This document shows positions 22,003 to 34,994 of a DNA stretch of 64,000 nt, one piece after another. Numbering within the stretch: the stretch's first letter is position 1; each line of letters starts with the position of its first letter. The position numbers were made by a program, and so were the translations under genes. Location of the stretch: NCBI GenBank assembly GCA_025529335.1, contig JAMYHX010000002.1, positions 1 through 64,000 of the forward strand, in the 5' to 3' direction. A model generated the notes under the pieces. That model saw only the letters and a program-made list of their open reading frames with translations, was not told the origin of the DNA and searched no databases. The stretch is from Rhizopus sp. PT2906 (taxonomy: Eukaryota; Mucoromycota; Mucoromycetes; Mucorales; Rhizopodaceae).

Positions 22003-22782
22003 CTAATTGCTTTTATGACCTTCTCTCTTTCTACTTGCACTTACCACATCATTCTGTATTAACTCAATAAACCGTTTCTGGTATGTGATGATCTTTTGAG
22101 CCTTTTTAAACCTCTTCAACTGAATCAAATCCTCTGCAAAATACAGCCAACATTTACATTCCAGTATCGGGTCCCTCAACTTTCTCGCCAGCTGTATCTG
22201 TCGTATGGCCAACTCACTTGCTTTGTACGCATATTGTGCATTCTGTTTACCTAATGAACAATACGCCCCTCCCAAGACTGAATAGTACACACCTGTGAAT
22301 GCGATGCGATCTGCCTCTGACGCAAGGGTCCACATACGCCGTGACCATGCCATATTTAGTTTGGTCGATGCTGTTACGTACGCAGATGGATAAAGCAGGA
22401 TATATAAAATACCGCCGTTCTCTTCCTTGGGGAAATCAGGAAAGCCGGCTAATAAGAGTAAAATAAAAGTGTCTTGTTGATTCTCCATCATTTTCTTCAT
22501 TGCTTCCATCGTCTGACAATCTTTGCAATATACAATTCCTCTACGCTTCTTGTTTTCATAATGTGAACGTTTAAGCGGATATGTTTGTAAAGGACAGGTT
22601 GGCTTGGATATATAAATGGTGATTGAATCTGCATCCCCAGTAAAAACGAATTAGACCATTAAGAAAGCATTTATAAGCAAAGACAAACCTATGTTTATAT
22701 TTGAGTTTTTTATTATTGTTATTTCTTTTAGATGCTTAAATGAAAATATTTCACTCAAAGAGCTTTTTCTTACAAGCGACAT
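22003..22782 (-). CDS. Conserved TPR-like protein of unknown function
   Basis: I cannot name this family. A two-exon model starts at ATG 22782 (MSLVRKSSLSEIFSFKHL), splices from about 22685 to 22636 (GTTTGT...ATGCAG) and continues in frame. The second exon contains YCKDCQTMEAMKKMMENQQ and a run of helix pairs. Those pairs include GGAYCSLGKQNAQYAYKASE, IRQIQLARKLRDPILECKCW and LIQLKRFKKAQKIIT. The spacing (small residue-Ala-aromatic patterns every 35-40 residues) suggests TPR-like repeats. The end is HKSN. About 240 residues, probably soluble. The first exon is a proposal based only on frame continuity. Confidence 0.55.
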
Positions 22783-22810
22783 ACACAGTTGAATATTAAA
22801 AAAAAGAATT

Positions 22811-25484
22811 TTAATTTATGTTACCCAAGCCATGTTCTTTGAGATAATCAGAGCCGTACTCTTCATATTCCTTTCTTGTTACAAAATACTGCTTATTTGT
22901 ATTGTCTTGACCAAACATGGCTGCTCCTCTCCATGCATCCAATAATGGATTCTTGGCCCTTTTGACAGTAATGTTTGTGTTTACAGGATAAATGGATTGT
23001 AATGATGCATGAATTCTATCAGATAAACCAGGTACTTGGCTATAGCCACCTGTAAGGAATATATTCTATATAGCAAACAATTAAAAAAAGGTAATCCTTT
23101 TCATATATTTCTCTTACCTGCATTATCTTTTGCCTTTGATTCACATCAAAGGTTTTCACAATATCATTCACTGTTTCTATCAAACCAGCTTGATCCAAGC
23201 CAATGATGTTGGGTTGAAACAAGACTTCAGGCACTCGAACGCGTTCGACATTTACATGAAGCTGATAGCTTTGTGCTATATCTGTAGGATCCCAAGGAGG
23301 ATACATACCTCGTGTTAAGAGATGGATTAACGTATTTGTGGGTGATGACATGGATTCATACAGATGCTCAGGCAAAAAGTCGGGATCATATTGTAAAAGT
23401 AAAGATTCATACTGATTCAACTGTGACATATCTTCCTCTTCTTCATCAGACTCATCTTCTCGACTCTACAGTTTAACAATAATTAGGAGATCGTCTTTTT
23501 TTTTGGAGGGTTTGAATGCTTACAATTTCTCTATAAATAGCCCAATCTTCATCATCCTGTCCAAACGTATCTTCTTCAGCTCCTTTTCTTCTACGTTTTG
23601 ATGTTGGACTATCGCTTGCTAAATTAGCGATGGACTTCATATGAAGTTGTGAAGCGCGACTTCTTCGATCTGCCAGCTCTGAAGCTAATCGTTTTCTTTT
23701 CTTTAATCGATCAATCACCTGTTGTCTCTTTTCTTTGATAGACTGAACCCAGCCTGCAGGGTCTTCTTTACGTTTCTGTTCTTCCAGTCTCGCTTCCTCT
23801 TCTTCCTTGAGTCTAGCCTCTTCCTTAGCCTTTTTAGCTCGCTGACGAGCATCGTAGTTTGCCTTCATTAACTTTTGTTTTTTCTTTTCCTTTTTTCCTG
23901 CTTCATCCAACTGATCGTCTGGAATATTAATCAAGTCTGTTGCTGGTGGTTCCTTTTCTTCATTCTCTTCAATACCCAGTTCCTTATTTCGTGCTCTTTG
24001 GATTGCAGTATCCAGCTGTTTGATCGTATCATCCAAATCAGATTCATCCTTAAAACCTGCCTCTTTTAATTGAGCCTTTTTAAAAAGTAAATCAGTTATG
24101 TATCTTTTTTTTTTTTTCTTGTATCTTACAAGCCAATCTGCTTTCTTTATTGTTCCTTTGGCATTTTTCAAATTGGTAAATGCTTCATATTGTTGTTCAC
24201 GAGCGACCAACTGCAAGATAAATGGGTTAATATTTAGTGTATTTTTTGTCTACTTTTGTCTTACTTTTTCTAATCGAGATCGAGCTGCTGATTCACGTAG
24301 TCTTCGCGCATTTTCTTCCCTCTTAGCTGCCTGTCTTGCTAACTCTTCTGCAGATTTTTCTTCCACAATGGGTGCGGTAAAAGGGAACTGAATGATTCTA
24401 TCTATCTCTTGAAACGTGTTTCTATCTTCTATTCGTTTCAATGCCTCTTGATAATCTTTGGCAACAAATGTATGTGTACGGACAAGATCTTCTGCCTGTC
24501 CGGCTGTCATCTTGGTTGGAAATGTAGGATACTTGAGCTGCATCAACTTTAACATGTAGTCTGTAGCTTGTGTGCCTCCATAGTTGATTCTATATGTGAA
24601 TATATGATAAGATGACAATTCCTTTAAAAGCGTTCCAATATACTAACCGTTTTGTTTTAGAAAGTATACCTCTGCCTCCAATGGTTGGAATAATATGGGT
24701 TGATGTATTTCCTGAAGATATGATTATACCGCCGTCATCCTTAGTTCCATTATTTGCATAGTAGCTGAATAACGAATCTATACCATAAGCAACTGAAGGC
24801 ACTCTGTATCCTTCAAACAAAAGTTCGTTCATCACTATCAGTCCGCCTTTAGTACATTTACCCTTCATATACACACACATATATATACTCACAGTTTCGA
24901 CTATAACTTGGATTACAAACAGCCTCTGTCATGATGATAGGATGTTGTATGCTCGACGTGTTTATACCCAACAGTAAAAATATATAATCCAAGACATTTT
25001 CCTATATCTTGATCAGTTTCTTGTATCTTAAAAAAAATAGTAAAATACCATCTTTTCAAAATCACAAACAACATTAGCATCAAATGGTGAACGAGCATTT
25101 GATTTAGCTGCTGGATCCGCCAAGGCATCCATTCCAACAGCCAAAGTATTGGTGTTGAGTCGACGATCTTTATATTTTGAAACGACATTATCAAAGACAA
25201 CTAAAAAGTTCGTATTAGGAAAACTCGCTTTTATGTAAAGCTGTCAATATTTTACGCGAAGGAAGTTTTTCCGTAGCCCAACCGGCTCTGCATTGTTTAG
25301 ATCCTTTTTTCAAAAAAAAAAAGTCAATATGATTCACATGAAATGTTTAAATGTTACCATTATCAATAACAATGGGTGTATTTAAGGATTGATAATGTTG
25401 ATAATCATCTCGCACAGTGTAATAAGGTGCAATATATTCCTTTTCTTCAAGTGTGTAATACTTTGGTATACTGGCTTCAACCAT
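22811..25484 (-). CDS. ARP5: Actin-related protein 5, INO80 remodelling complex
   Basis: ARP5 with Ies6 couples the INO80 ATPase to nucleosome sliding. It starts MVEASIPKYYTLEEKEYIAP. The actin-fold N-terminal part includes NTPIVIDNGSKQCRAGWAT (phosphate-1 loop region), NVVCDFEKM-type text, and PIIMTEAVCNPSYSR. GIDSLFSYYANNG, then IIISSGNTSTHIIPTIGGR and INYGGTQATDYMLKLMQ follow. A long charged coiled-coil insertion (ALKRIEDRN, KKADWLAQLKEAGF, KEEARLKEEEEARLEEQKRK) is the hallmark that separates ARP5 from actin. The C-terminal actin half resumes with NIFLTGGYSQVPGLSDRI and DAWRGAAMFG. Around seven introns, total near 720 residues, normal for ARP5. Its start is 53 bp from the stop of the next gene on the same strand. 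Confidence 0.93.
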
Positions 25485-25537
25485 AAAATAGAAAATAAAA
25501 AAGAAAGCAAAAAATAAAAAATAACTGGGTTATTTAT

Positions 25538-26810
25538 TTATGTCGTCTTTTTCAAGACAACCACTGTAGAAGAAGGTCGCCACTGTGTATTGGATGGTTT
25601 CTATAAATATGAGTGAGATTGACACTTTACAGTTTATATATATCATCTTTATTTACAATCAATGTCTTTTCTATTGTCGTTTGCTTTTCTTGTTTTTTTT
25701 CTTTTTTTTCAAGTGATTTTGGTCGTGAAAGATGTACATCCTCCAAGTGTATAATAGGTATATCCTTTATTCCTTCCTTCTTTATCGCTTGATATATCTG
25801 ATATGAAGCCTAATAGGGTGATGGTTAAAAATATATATACTTCGCACAGGATTGAGCTTACATATGCATCAAGGGCAGCATATGAGATCTGTTTAGGTGT
25901 CAAGCTTCGTACTGCCCAATTACTTATTCTGACATCTCCTTTTGCCATGCGTCGTTTTAGCTAAATAAATATTAGTTATAGGAACTGATCTACTTCAAAG
26001 AGTAGCTTACAAAAAAGGCAGTCAATGCTCTTAATGACCTCATGTGGTATTTTTTCACTTCAGGTAATTTGGATGCATTGGCAAATGACATGAGCTCTAC
26101 TAATCCATTTGTCTTGATTCCAAAATCACGATGTAGCTTCAATCCGTCCATTCTAATATTTACACCTGTTTTAAGCAAATCTCTATCTTCAAAAAATCTC
26201 TGTAGTTCTTTAGGAAATGCTAATGTCAATAAGTTAATTCAACTCCATCAAAGAATCAGTTCCAAACATATAATTACATTTCATTCTTGTTGTTTGAACT
26301 AGTAAAATTGCATTGGAAGAGCATATCTGAACGAGGGATATCTTTTTCTCTGGTTGGCCCTTTATAAACGTAGGTGGCCATTCGAAATCAACTCCAAACA
26401 CATCGCCTTGTTGACTCTTTAGAAACTCTCGTAAAGTGGTATTGACCTTGTCTTCGGTATTAATGCATTCTACTTTATAATGTTTTGGATAGGTTAGCTG
26501 TGGTAGATCCTGGAGAAGGACACTGAATTCAGCTTTCAGTTGTCGCTTTAATAATATCTCTCTTTGTTTTTCCAGTTGCTTTGCTTCCTTTTCGGTATCC
26601 TTTGTTGAAGAAACTTGTAGAGTCTCTGAATTAGCTTGAGAAATGGTTAATGATCTAAGAGTCGAATTTAGAAAAAAAGAAAAGAAAAGAGGTAGAAAAA
26701 GAAGGACACTGTTTGATATGACTTATTTACGTTGAAATCATACGAGATACTGTATACCGTATGTTTGATCTTGGAATACGAGCTCTTATACTATAGGGAA
26801 ATGTGTGCAT
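25538..26810 (-). CDS. 3'-5' exonuclease domain protein (WRN-exonuclease type), possibly mitochondrial
   Basis: DnaQ-like 3'-5' exonuclease (DNA_pol_A_exo1 family), same fold as the Werner syndrome exonuclease. Motif I is VFGVDFEWPP with the D-x-E pair. The middle block reads VQICSSNAILLVQTTRM, then SFPKELQRFFEDRDLLKTGV and IRMDGLKLHRDFGI. Motif III is ISYAALDAYAS (Y-x(3)-D). Five or so introns; the splice ATGAAAT|GTAATT...ATTAG|CA keeps the frame through the central block. The N-terminus (MHTFPYSIRARIPRSNIRYT) is rich in Arg and lacks acids, a plausible mitochondrial targeting peptide. No helicase domain follows, so this is a stand-alone exonuclease. The tail is Lys/Glu-rich. Confidence 0.85.
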
Positions 26811-27120
26811 AGTGCCGAATAATAAAACTAGAACAAGAGATAAAAGAGAGAGAATAAAAGCGTAGAAATAATAAGTCACAATAACGAATTTTATTTAATA
26901 CAGCGCAATGATAAAGGCTGCACAGACGAAATCAAAAGAACTCATAGGAAGCTTATTAAGAAATGACAAAGGGTCCAAGATGGAGGATTGTCAAGGCTGG
27001 ATTAGGTATTTCAGATCCTTCTTCAGAAGATAATCATTTGTTCTATTAAAGTATTATTCATTTTATTAAAATATGTTGTTACATTAATGATACATGAATT
27101 GTGATATATGAAGTATGCTT
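26811..27120. other. Intergenic between exonuclease and ABC transporter
   Basis: 310 bp holding the promoter of the exonuclease gene (to the left) and the 3' UTR of the ABC transporter (to the right). No other feature seen. Confidence 0.4.
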
Positions 27121-30100
27121 TTATCGTCTTGCTTTTCTTTTGAAATATACAAGAATCAAGAACAAGAAAATGTTGAAGAAAAAGAAGGCAAACAGGATAC
27201 CCAAGTTTCTCCACTTATGGGCTGCACTCCATCCCATGTTCATCTCATAAAACTCAACACCTGACTTATAAGTACAGTATCCACACTGTTCAGGCTGAGT
27301 AGCGTTAGGATTAGCAATATACCCAGGAGCACCAGAAGAGAAAAAGTTCCTTGTATATTCTCCACAAGTTTGTCCAGGTGGCGGAGAGAAGCGGAGGAGA
27401 TCTTCATCACTGCATTTCACAACAAAGTTTTCAAGTTCATTTACCATTAAGCCTTCCACATAATAGTGGAACGGATCAATCCAGTACATCCAGGAACTCC
27501 AGAACTTGGGCAAGTCCTTTGGGAATTGAAGCATACCACAGAACAAGATAAGAATGGTAAGAGCAAGAGGGTTCAGTACAGCGGCCATCGTTGGGAGTTC
27601 GGCTATAGCTGCAATCACAAAGCCGAGGGTAACAGCCCAAGAGATCATGACGACATAGGTAATATAAAAGTAACCACAGGCTTCAGGAGTGTTCGTCATG
27701 CCAACAGTCCAGTAGAAGCCAAACATAAAGATGGCTGCAAAGAAGATGACGTATGGTATTTCTACCAAAATGGCTGATAGACCCCAAGCTACCCAGCTAT
27801 AGTAACGTGAAGCGTATTCTTTTCTAAAGAACGTTCTTTCGGTCATAAACTTGGGTTGAGCCAAAATGACCATGGTAAATGCCATGATAAAAGTAGCAAA
27901 GAATGCAAACATCTTGTTCATCATGTCTGAAGAAGAATCCTTGAGTTTCCAAAATGTAAAGCCAGTAAGAAGAGAAGTAAAGGCAATATTGATAAATCGA
28001 CCAATGTTATAATCGGGTGATCGCCAGTAAGCAAGCGACATACGGCCAAAGACAAGTCGGAATTGAGTGAGGAAAGATACGGAATAGGTTTGAGCCTTGC
28101 GTGTAGGGTTCTTGATAGCATTTCTATCGATTTCATCAAGCTCTTCATCAAGTGCCTTTGCTTGAGGGGATTTTCGCCAGATCTCGGCCCAGTCCTGGGT
28201 AACCTTTCCTGCTGTTCCAGCACCGACAACTTCAAGAATGTACTCGGCTGGGTTAGCATCAGGGGAGCATATGGGGCCACCGTTTGATTCAAAGTAATCA
28301 ATCATCGTACGTGCATCTTTACCAATTTCACCATAGTAGGCTGTTCGGCCACCGCGTACTAGTAGCAGCAAGTGATCAAAGTGTTCAAACAGGATGGAAG
28401 AAGGTTGATGGATAGTACAAAGGACTGGCCAACCAGCATCAGCCAGCTTTCTGATGAAGCGAATGATGTTGTAAGAACTCTGTGCATCAAGACCAGATGT
28501 AGGTTCATCCAAAAATAACAGTTGAGGCTTTCCCACGAGCTCCATTGCAATAGTCAAACGCTTACGTTCTTCAACGGAGATACCGTAGCCGCTTTCTACT
28601 TCACCAATCTGTGCATCAGCAATGTCATCCATTTCCAATAACTGAATGATTTGTTCGACATAGCGTTTCTTTTCTTCAAGAGGAACATCTGCGGGTTGTC
28701 TCAGTTTAGCAGAAAAGTAAAGAGCTTCACGCACGGTTACCATCGGCTGATGTATATCCATTTGTTCACAGTATCCAGTGATTCGTTCGAAATCGTTCAT
28801 CAATGCTTCACCGTTCAAATAAACATTTCCTTCGACGACACCAATTGTCTTGCGACGAGCCAAAACGTCAAGCAGGGTAGTTTTACCTGCACCACTAGAG
28901 CCCATAAGCGCAGTCAGATGGCCAGGTTTGACAATGCCGCTAACATCGTTCAACAATTGAATTTTTCCTCCCTTGATAGGCACAGTATAATTGATGTGTT
29001 GCCAACAAAAGGTGGTACCAGTAGAGATGCTTTCCATATTTTCAGTGACCTCGTGTTGCTTCCTACGACGTTCGTCTTCCTCTTCAGGCGTACGTGGTTT
29101 AGGCGCCTTTCCGGGCAGGTAGAGTTTGGTCAAAGAAGCAGATCTTTTCAATTTAATCCATTCCATGGAAGCGGCTGTCATAAATGTAAACAGAAGAAAG
29201 AAGGCTACAACAACAATAAAATCAGGAGCCCAGATCTGTCTTGGGTCATAAGATAATGCTTGATTGAGGTAATCATCACCTCGAACAAAGGGTTGTCCTG
29301 GGACACCGCCTTGCATCGTACACACCTTATAGTTCCAGTCATCGTAACCAGGTCCATAAGGAACAGCATTACCAAGCCCTTCACAGGTATATATTTGACC
29401 AGACATTTCGTTGGAGATGAGTGCCTTGTAAGTATATGTGATTGGGTTAATATAATAAATCCAAAACAGCCAAGGATGCATCTTGTTATAAGGAATTGTA
29501 TAACCAGTATAAGATGTAAAGGCAATCAACACAACACCAGTCACTTGAGTAGCCAAAAAGAAACTTGAAGTGATAGATCCAAAGAAACGGAAGAATCCAT
29601 TCATACACATACTCAAGAAAAAGAGAGTGACAAAACAAGTAAAGAATTTTCCGACAGTTAAGTTGAGACCCATCATAAAGTAAGAAATGATTACATATAT
29701 AAAGACTAGAAAAAAAGAGATGCATCAGTTATCATTGTCACGCCATTATAAGTGATAAACTTACCTTGAGTAAAATTGTATGGGAGGTCCATAATGACTT
29801 GTGAAATATAAAAGGCGGAAGGTCTATATAATGCGTATTGTTTATGCTTTTCGAGGATTGGTCTGCCCATTAAGAAGCGAACAAGCTCAGACTGTGACAT
29901 GAAGGTGTTGTATATGACCAAGAAGAAAATGGCACCACCTCGTGCAAAAGCACCAGTGCCAGAAAGCGGAAGGAGGTAGAAGCACGAGGAAGTGATGAAG
30001 CTTTGAATGAAAATGGTGCCGTATCTAGAAATGAGTGCCTCTTTATCTTTGATCAACAGGCGATGTTGACGGACGGTAAGAGCCTTAACTTGTTGATAAA

Positions 30101-31657
30101 AGGATGCAATATATGGGTATCGTTTTGATGCACGCTTTTGGTGTTCCTCGCGGACGGCATCTTCAAATTCCCTAGCCTTTTCGGACTGACGAACTTCTTC
30201 TTCGTATCTTTCCAGATCTTGCAGCATGTGTTTATATATATCTGATTCATAGTATCTTTCTTGAAATTCAGATGCATGAGATGGCGCAATGTTTTCGTAT
30301 CCAGGCTTGTACTGACGTTCGAGGGGGTTACATAAACCTGTGAGGAAATCAGGGGTAGATTTTCTTGGAGCACAATAGAATCCCATGTCTTCAAAATACT
30401 GTTTTGCTTGACTGATTGGGCCATAGTACATAACATAGCCTTCGTCCAGCAAAAGCAATTTATCAAAGACGTTAAAGATGCTGTTGGATGCTTGATAAAG
30501 TGTTGCAATCGTTGTTGTTTTGAATATATCTGTCATAATTCTCAATGATTTGACATAGTCCAAAGCTGAAGCTGCGTCCAGTCCTCTTGTAGAACAATCC
30601 CAGCAGTTGATAGTACTTCGAGTTGTTATTTGTTCAGCAATTGACAGACGTTTACGTTCGCCTCCTGATAGACCACGTACAAATGCATTACCGACCATCG
30701 TATTCATCTGCTTTGTAAGTCCTAACATGCTGCCGAGCAAATAAAGAATCCGGTCTACAAACTCATGCTTTGATTCACCAGGAATTCTCTTTCCGGGTGT
30801 TTTGGTTTTTAATGCGAATTCTAAGGTTTGCTTGGTTGTCAGTGTGGGATAATGTTGATCTTCTTCCTCGTTATAGCACACTTGTCCTCTATATCTCTTT
30901 GCAAATACATCGGGGGCAATTCCGCCGTAACTAACGTCTCCGCCGATATAAGTGTATGCATCTCGCATGTTTGCAATCACTTTTAGGAAGGTAGTACAGC
31001 CGGCACCGGGACGACCCAAAACAAGCAGCATTTCTCCGTCCCTGCAACACCCTGTCAAATCTTTCAGGATTACCCTTGTGCTACAGTTTTTTTTTGGTAG
31101 AAATGCCTTCCAAAATGTGAATGCTGACGTGATATAGCTCATAACAGTAGGAATTGTGTATGCATCCGCGCCCAAGCCCTATAATAAAATGAAATGAGTC
31201 GCTAGTCTTTATGTTTAAAATACAAGATTTACCTCCACATGAAGATTCTTCCATGAAACACCAAGATTTTTACGCTTGTGACCATGCTTTTGCTCTTCAG
31301 AGTGCATACCGCGCAAGAACTCATCCAGATCGAAATCTTCTTCAGCTGCCTTTCCTTCTTCAGCTTTTGATGCGGATGTTCGGTGGCTTTTACGGCTGAG
31401 CTCTAAACGCAATTCATGATACTCATTTTTTGCCTCTATTCATGTGTCAGATAAATGTTTATATGCTAAAATTTTTTGTTTATTGTATTCTAACCTGCTA
31501 CATCTACTTGAACTTCATTTGATTCACCATATGTGTCGAGATAACCGTAATGTCTTTCACTACCAATGGTAGTAGTTGTAATGGATGGAGAACAAGGATC
31601 AGACTGTGTCGGATGATTGGATGATTTTATGTTTTCTTGCTCAATTGAATTCTGCAT
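27121..31657 (-). CDS. Pleiotropic drug resistance ABC transporter (ABCG, full-size)
   Basis: Plasma-membrane efflux pump of the Pdr5/Cdr1 class, about 1460 residues in (NBD-TMD)2 order. It starts MQNSIEQENIKSSNHPTQ; short exons encode the N-terminal region before the first NBD. NBD1 has the degenerate Walker A GRPGAGCTTFLK, signature VRGLSGGERKRLSIAE and Walker B-like INCWDCSTRGLDAASA. NBD2 has canonical Walker A GSSGAGKTTLLD, a degenerate signature GISVEERKRLTIAMEL, and LLFLDEPTSGLDAQSS. This asymmetric pairing, one intact ATP site and one degenerate, is the PDR hallmark. Each half ends in six membrane segments with the PDR extracellular loop (SGQIYTCEG; DEDLLRFSPPPGQTCGEY). Substrates (azoles, other toxicants, lipids) cannot be inferred. 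Confidence 0.95.
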
Positions 31658-34613
31658 TGTTTATGTATATAGTCAAGGAACAAATAAGTTCCTAAAATAA
31701 TAATAATAATACAGAAATTTCGATTGTCAAGAAAATAAAAATTATATGACAAAAAAAAAAAGAAGCCAGAAAATAATTTTTGATCTAGAAATTATATATG
31801 GTTGAATTACCGAAACAATCTGGGTTCTGGGTTCAATGAAAGTGCCTGCTGCGGTAATTTGTTACGTATTATGTTGGTAAGACATGACATAAACGATGAA
31901 CGTATTAACATAGAACCTTTGACGTCTTGTGTATCATGATTTAACCGTGTTTTTGTAGAAAATGAAAAGGGGCAAGTTGAAATACACCAATGGAAGCCAA
32001 TGAATTATTGCTTAATAATCTTGATCTTGGTCATACTTTCAACCATGGATATTCTTTTTCTCCTCTTTAATGTTACATAGAATTGTCGAGTTTCATCATC
32101 CATTTTTGTCAAGATTAAGTTTCTCGAAATTTCTTATGGATAAATTGATAGTTTAATTCATTTGATCAGTCTCGGAGTAAGCCGAATAAAGAGAGAGATA
32201 GAGAGAATAAGCATTGCACCAATCAGCAAACTATCACCGGTTAATATAGCACTTATAGTTGCAGATCAAAAAAGACAGCCTATTTATCGCACTACTCAGA
32301 TCAAGAAAAAAAAAGAACAGCTCATTGGGTACATTACTCTTTATTTAACCAATCATTCGCTATTAACTAAGGAAATCGTATACTGTGATGTTTCGGGAAA
32401 CTCTAATGGTGCGCGGTGACATACGCCGAGTGCATTGGCTAGTAACAGATCTAATACTGACGGGATTCAGAATTTCTGTAAATCTGCATGATCTAATAGG
32501 CCGCAGCAAAGATCAAAAAAAAGGGGAGAAAGTAGTAACCTAAATAGGCATTTTTACTGAATGTTTATCTTGTAACTTGCTGATTTATTTAGATTTTAAT
32601 CAGAACTAAGGTGCTGCAGCAGTCGTCATCGAAACTAGCATTGATCATTCACGCTTTTCGAGAGGAACGCTTGTATTCAAAATAAAGAGGATAAGGCTCA
32701 TCTAAGTATACAACTGTTTATTTTTTATCAATGGAACTGTCAAAGCGCTCACATAAGTCTATGCTGATGATCCAACAAAAAAGTGATTAGAAAAGACGTG
32801 TGAACTCGTTATCCTTACATGGAAATTTCAAAAACTTAGCCTTGACAAAGAAAAACCTATATTACCTATTACCTGAGTTTTGAGCACTTTCTACTTCAAG
32901 CTTGCCTGTTGCCTTTATCACATTTATTTACGGACAATATATAAAAAAAGGCATACCATCTCTTTTTCTCTCTCTCTTTTTGCTTCAAAGCTGATACAGC
33001 GAATGCGTGGGCTAGATCGAGAATTGTTGCCCTGTATATAGTAAATCTTGATGTTATACGAGATACATCAATTAGACTATGTGTAGTCTAAACCTAGTAA
33101 TCATTGATAGTAACCAAAGCAGGCACTTGATGCTATCAATTAACCTTTTTATTTGTATGAAATAATCCAGCTATAGCATTTGCTTCCTTCTGATACCATA
33201 ATTTTTCGAAGTAAAAAGCACTTCAACTATTATGCCACTGATGAGAATGATCGCACAACTGGGTTTTCCCTAAGTGCCTTTATTATGACCTTAATATTTT
33301 CAGAATAAACCAAAAACCGCTAAAGAATTAATCAATCCATCGCATTACCTGCTGAAGCCTTGTAAACTTCCCCCCTTAATATACCGGACTCAAGGCCCAA
33401 AGATGCCTTTTTATATTCGCCATCATTTCGAGTCCTGTCTTTGTTGTGTTTGAGCACTGATCATCCTTTTATTTCAATTATAATTGATATGACAATTTAA
33501 TCACCCTCAACACGCATTATAACCTACATTCCTCATTTAATAGCTCTTCTCTCAGCCCTTTAATACTTGTGTTTATATAAATAAAACAGACGACGATAAT
33601 AAACAAAGGGCTTTTAATGTGTGGAAAAAAGGAAACGATGAAGTGTAAATACTATAAATAGAAAAGTAAACTTAACCTATACAAGCTATAGAAAATATTC
33701 CTCACATTGATCATTACAATATCGTATCGACATCCATAACTTCTATTTAAAGAAATAGTACCGAGAAATGTCATGAAAACTTACGTTGATGGCGTGTAAC
33801 TACGGATAGTGGCTCACAACCAAAGAGCATCAATAAACATAGGATTACTAATCATTTTGAACCAAGTCAAAATCAACACACTTTTTCTTTAACATCGCTT
33901 CTTGTTGCAGAATGCCTAGTAAACGTTTAATGGAACGCACTCTTCGGAAATGAATTTCTCCACGATTATAGTTGTTAAGGAGGTCCGTATTAACCACATG
34001 AGTTTATTTATATGCTAAATATGGGATCTGTCGTCAACTCGGCATGCATCCTTCCTTTATGCAATTAAAACATGCAGGAAATTTATTCAGGGCTTCCATC
34101 ATCTTTTTGCACAGTCCCTTTCGATAAGAAGCTTCAAGCTATCTTATTGCTTGTAATTCAAAAAAGATGATATTGAAAAGCTCAGCGACTTATTACAGAT
34201 GTATAGGCAACTGTTATTGTAACACCAAAACGATACTTCTCCTTTTTTAAAACCTTAAATAGAAACAAACTCTGTAGAATATAGAAAGTTTAAGGAGTAA
34301 GCTGCATCCTACAACGAATCTGTAGGTTGTATTAAACACGAAGCGGTTATTCAATCTCTATATCCAATCAATATAAGCTTTCATGAGAACATATACACAC
34401 ACATACACACACACACACGATAACCAGACTGCTGGGCTATCGACCTCTCCTTGTTTTTATATGCATAAACACAAACTCGAGTTTGCCCCTCTCTGAAGAA
34501 AAAGCTCCTTAAAGTTTTTATTTTTACAGCACTGCTCAACTTTATTTGAAAACATATAAAATGGCAGGTCAATTAAGGTCAATTTCAAAATATTATCAAA
34601 TTACACTTAAAAA
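31658..34613. other. Gene-poor interval, nearly 3 kb
   Basis: No gene is supported. Open frames up to 85 codons (for example 32162-32419, plus) lack coding character. Visible items are an (AC)n microsatellite at 34393-34420 and a TATA box (CATATAAAATGG) at about 34553-34564, 50-60 bp before the small secreted peptide gene. This is by far the emptiest stretch in an otherwise compact region. Confidence 0.5.
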
Positions 34614-34844
34614 ATGAAGCTCTTCCCTATTCTCGCTGTTGCTGCCTTGATCGCTACTGTCTCTGCTGTTCCTAGAAAACATCGTAAGGCTCATTCTGGA
34701 GGAAACAAGGAAATCAATCAAGTTGCTGGTGGTGCTGGCAATGGCGGTGGAAACAATGGTATAGCCTCTGGCCTTCTTGGTGGAGGTATCTTGTCAAAGA
34801 ACGTAAACAAAAACGATATCAAGCAAAATGCTGAAATCAGCTAG
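34614..34844 (+). CDS. Small secreted glycine-rich peptide
   Basis: Not recognised. Intronless 76-codon gene starting MKLFPILAVAALIATVSAVP, a strong signal peptide with a predicted cut after VSA. The mature part begins PRKHRKAHSGGNK, containing dibasic sites that a Kex2-type protease could use, then a Gly/Asn/Ala-rich segment (VAGGAGNGGGNNGIASGLLG) and a short polar tail ending NAEIS. There are no cysteines, so it is not a classical Cys-rich effector or hydrophobin. A TATA box lies 50-60 bp upstream and AATAAA-like signals follow the stop, supporting a real transcript. Possible roles: cell-wall peptide, secreted signal, or antimicrobial; none is shown by the sequence. Confidence 0.6.
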   Translation: MKLFPILAVAALIATVSAVPRKHRKAHSGGNKEINQVAGGAGNGGGNNGIASGLLGGGILSKNVNKNDIKQNAEIS

Positions 34845-34994
34845 ACGTTATATTTCAAATGCTTTGAAATAAAAAATTTAATTTTATTATCATATTTTCT
34901 TGACTTGTTCAATGCTCAAATATAAGATTATATTTTTTTTATTCAAAGTAGTAGAAGGGATGATAAATGTATGACTGTATGAGAACTATGCTTT

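Noticed and set aside
27351..30508. Many open frames on both strands within the ABC transporter
   Set aside because: Shadows of the long coding sequence; the two minus-strand main frames explain the region fully.
32162..32419. 85-codon plus-strand frame in the gene-poor interval
   Set aside because: No recognisable domain, no promoter or splice context, composition like the surrounding spacer.
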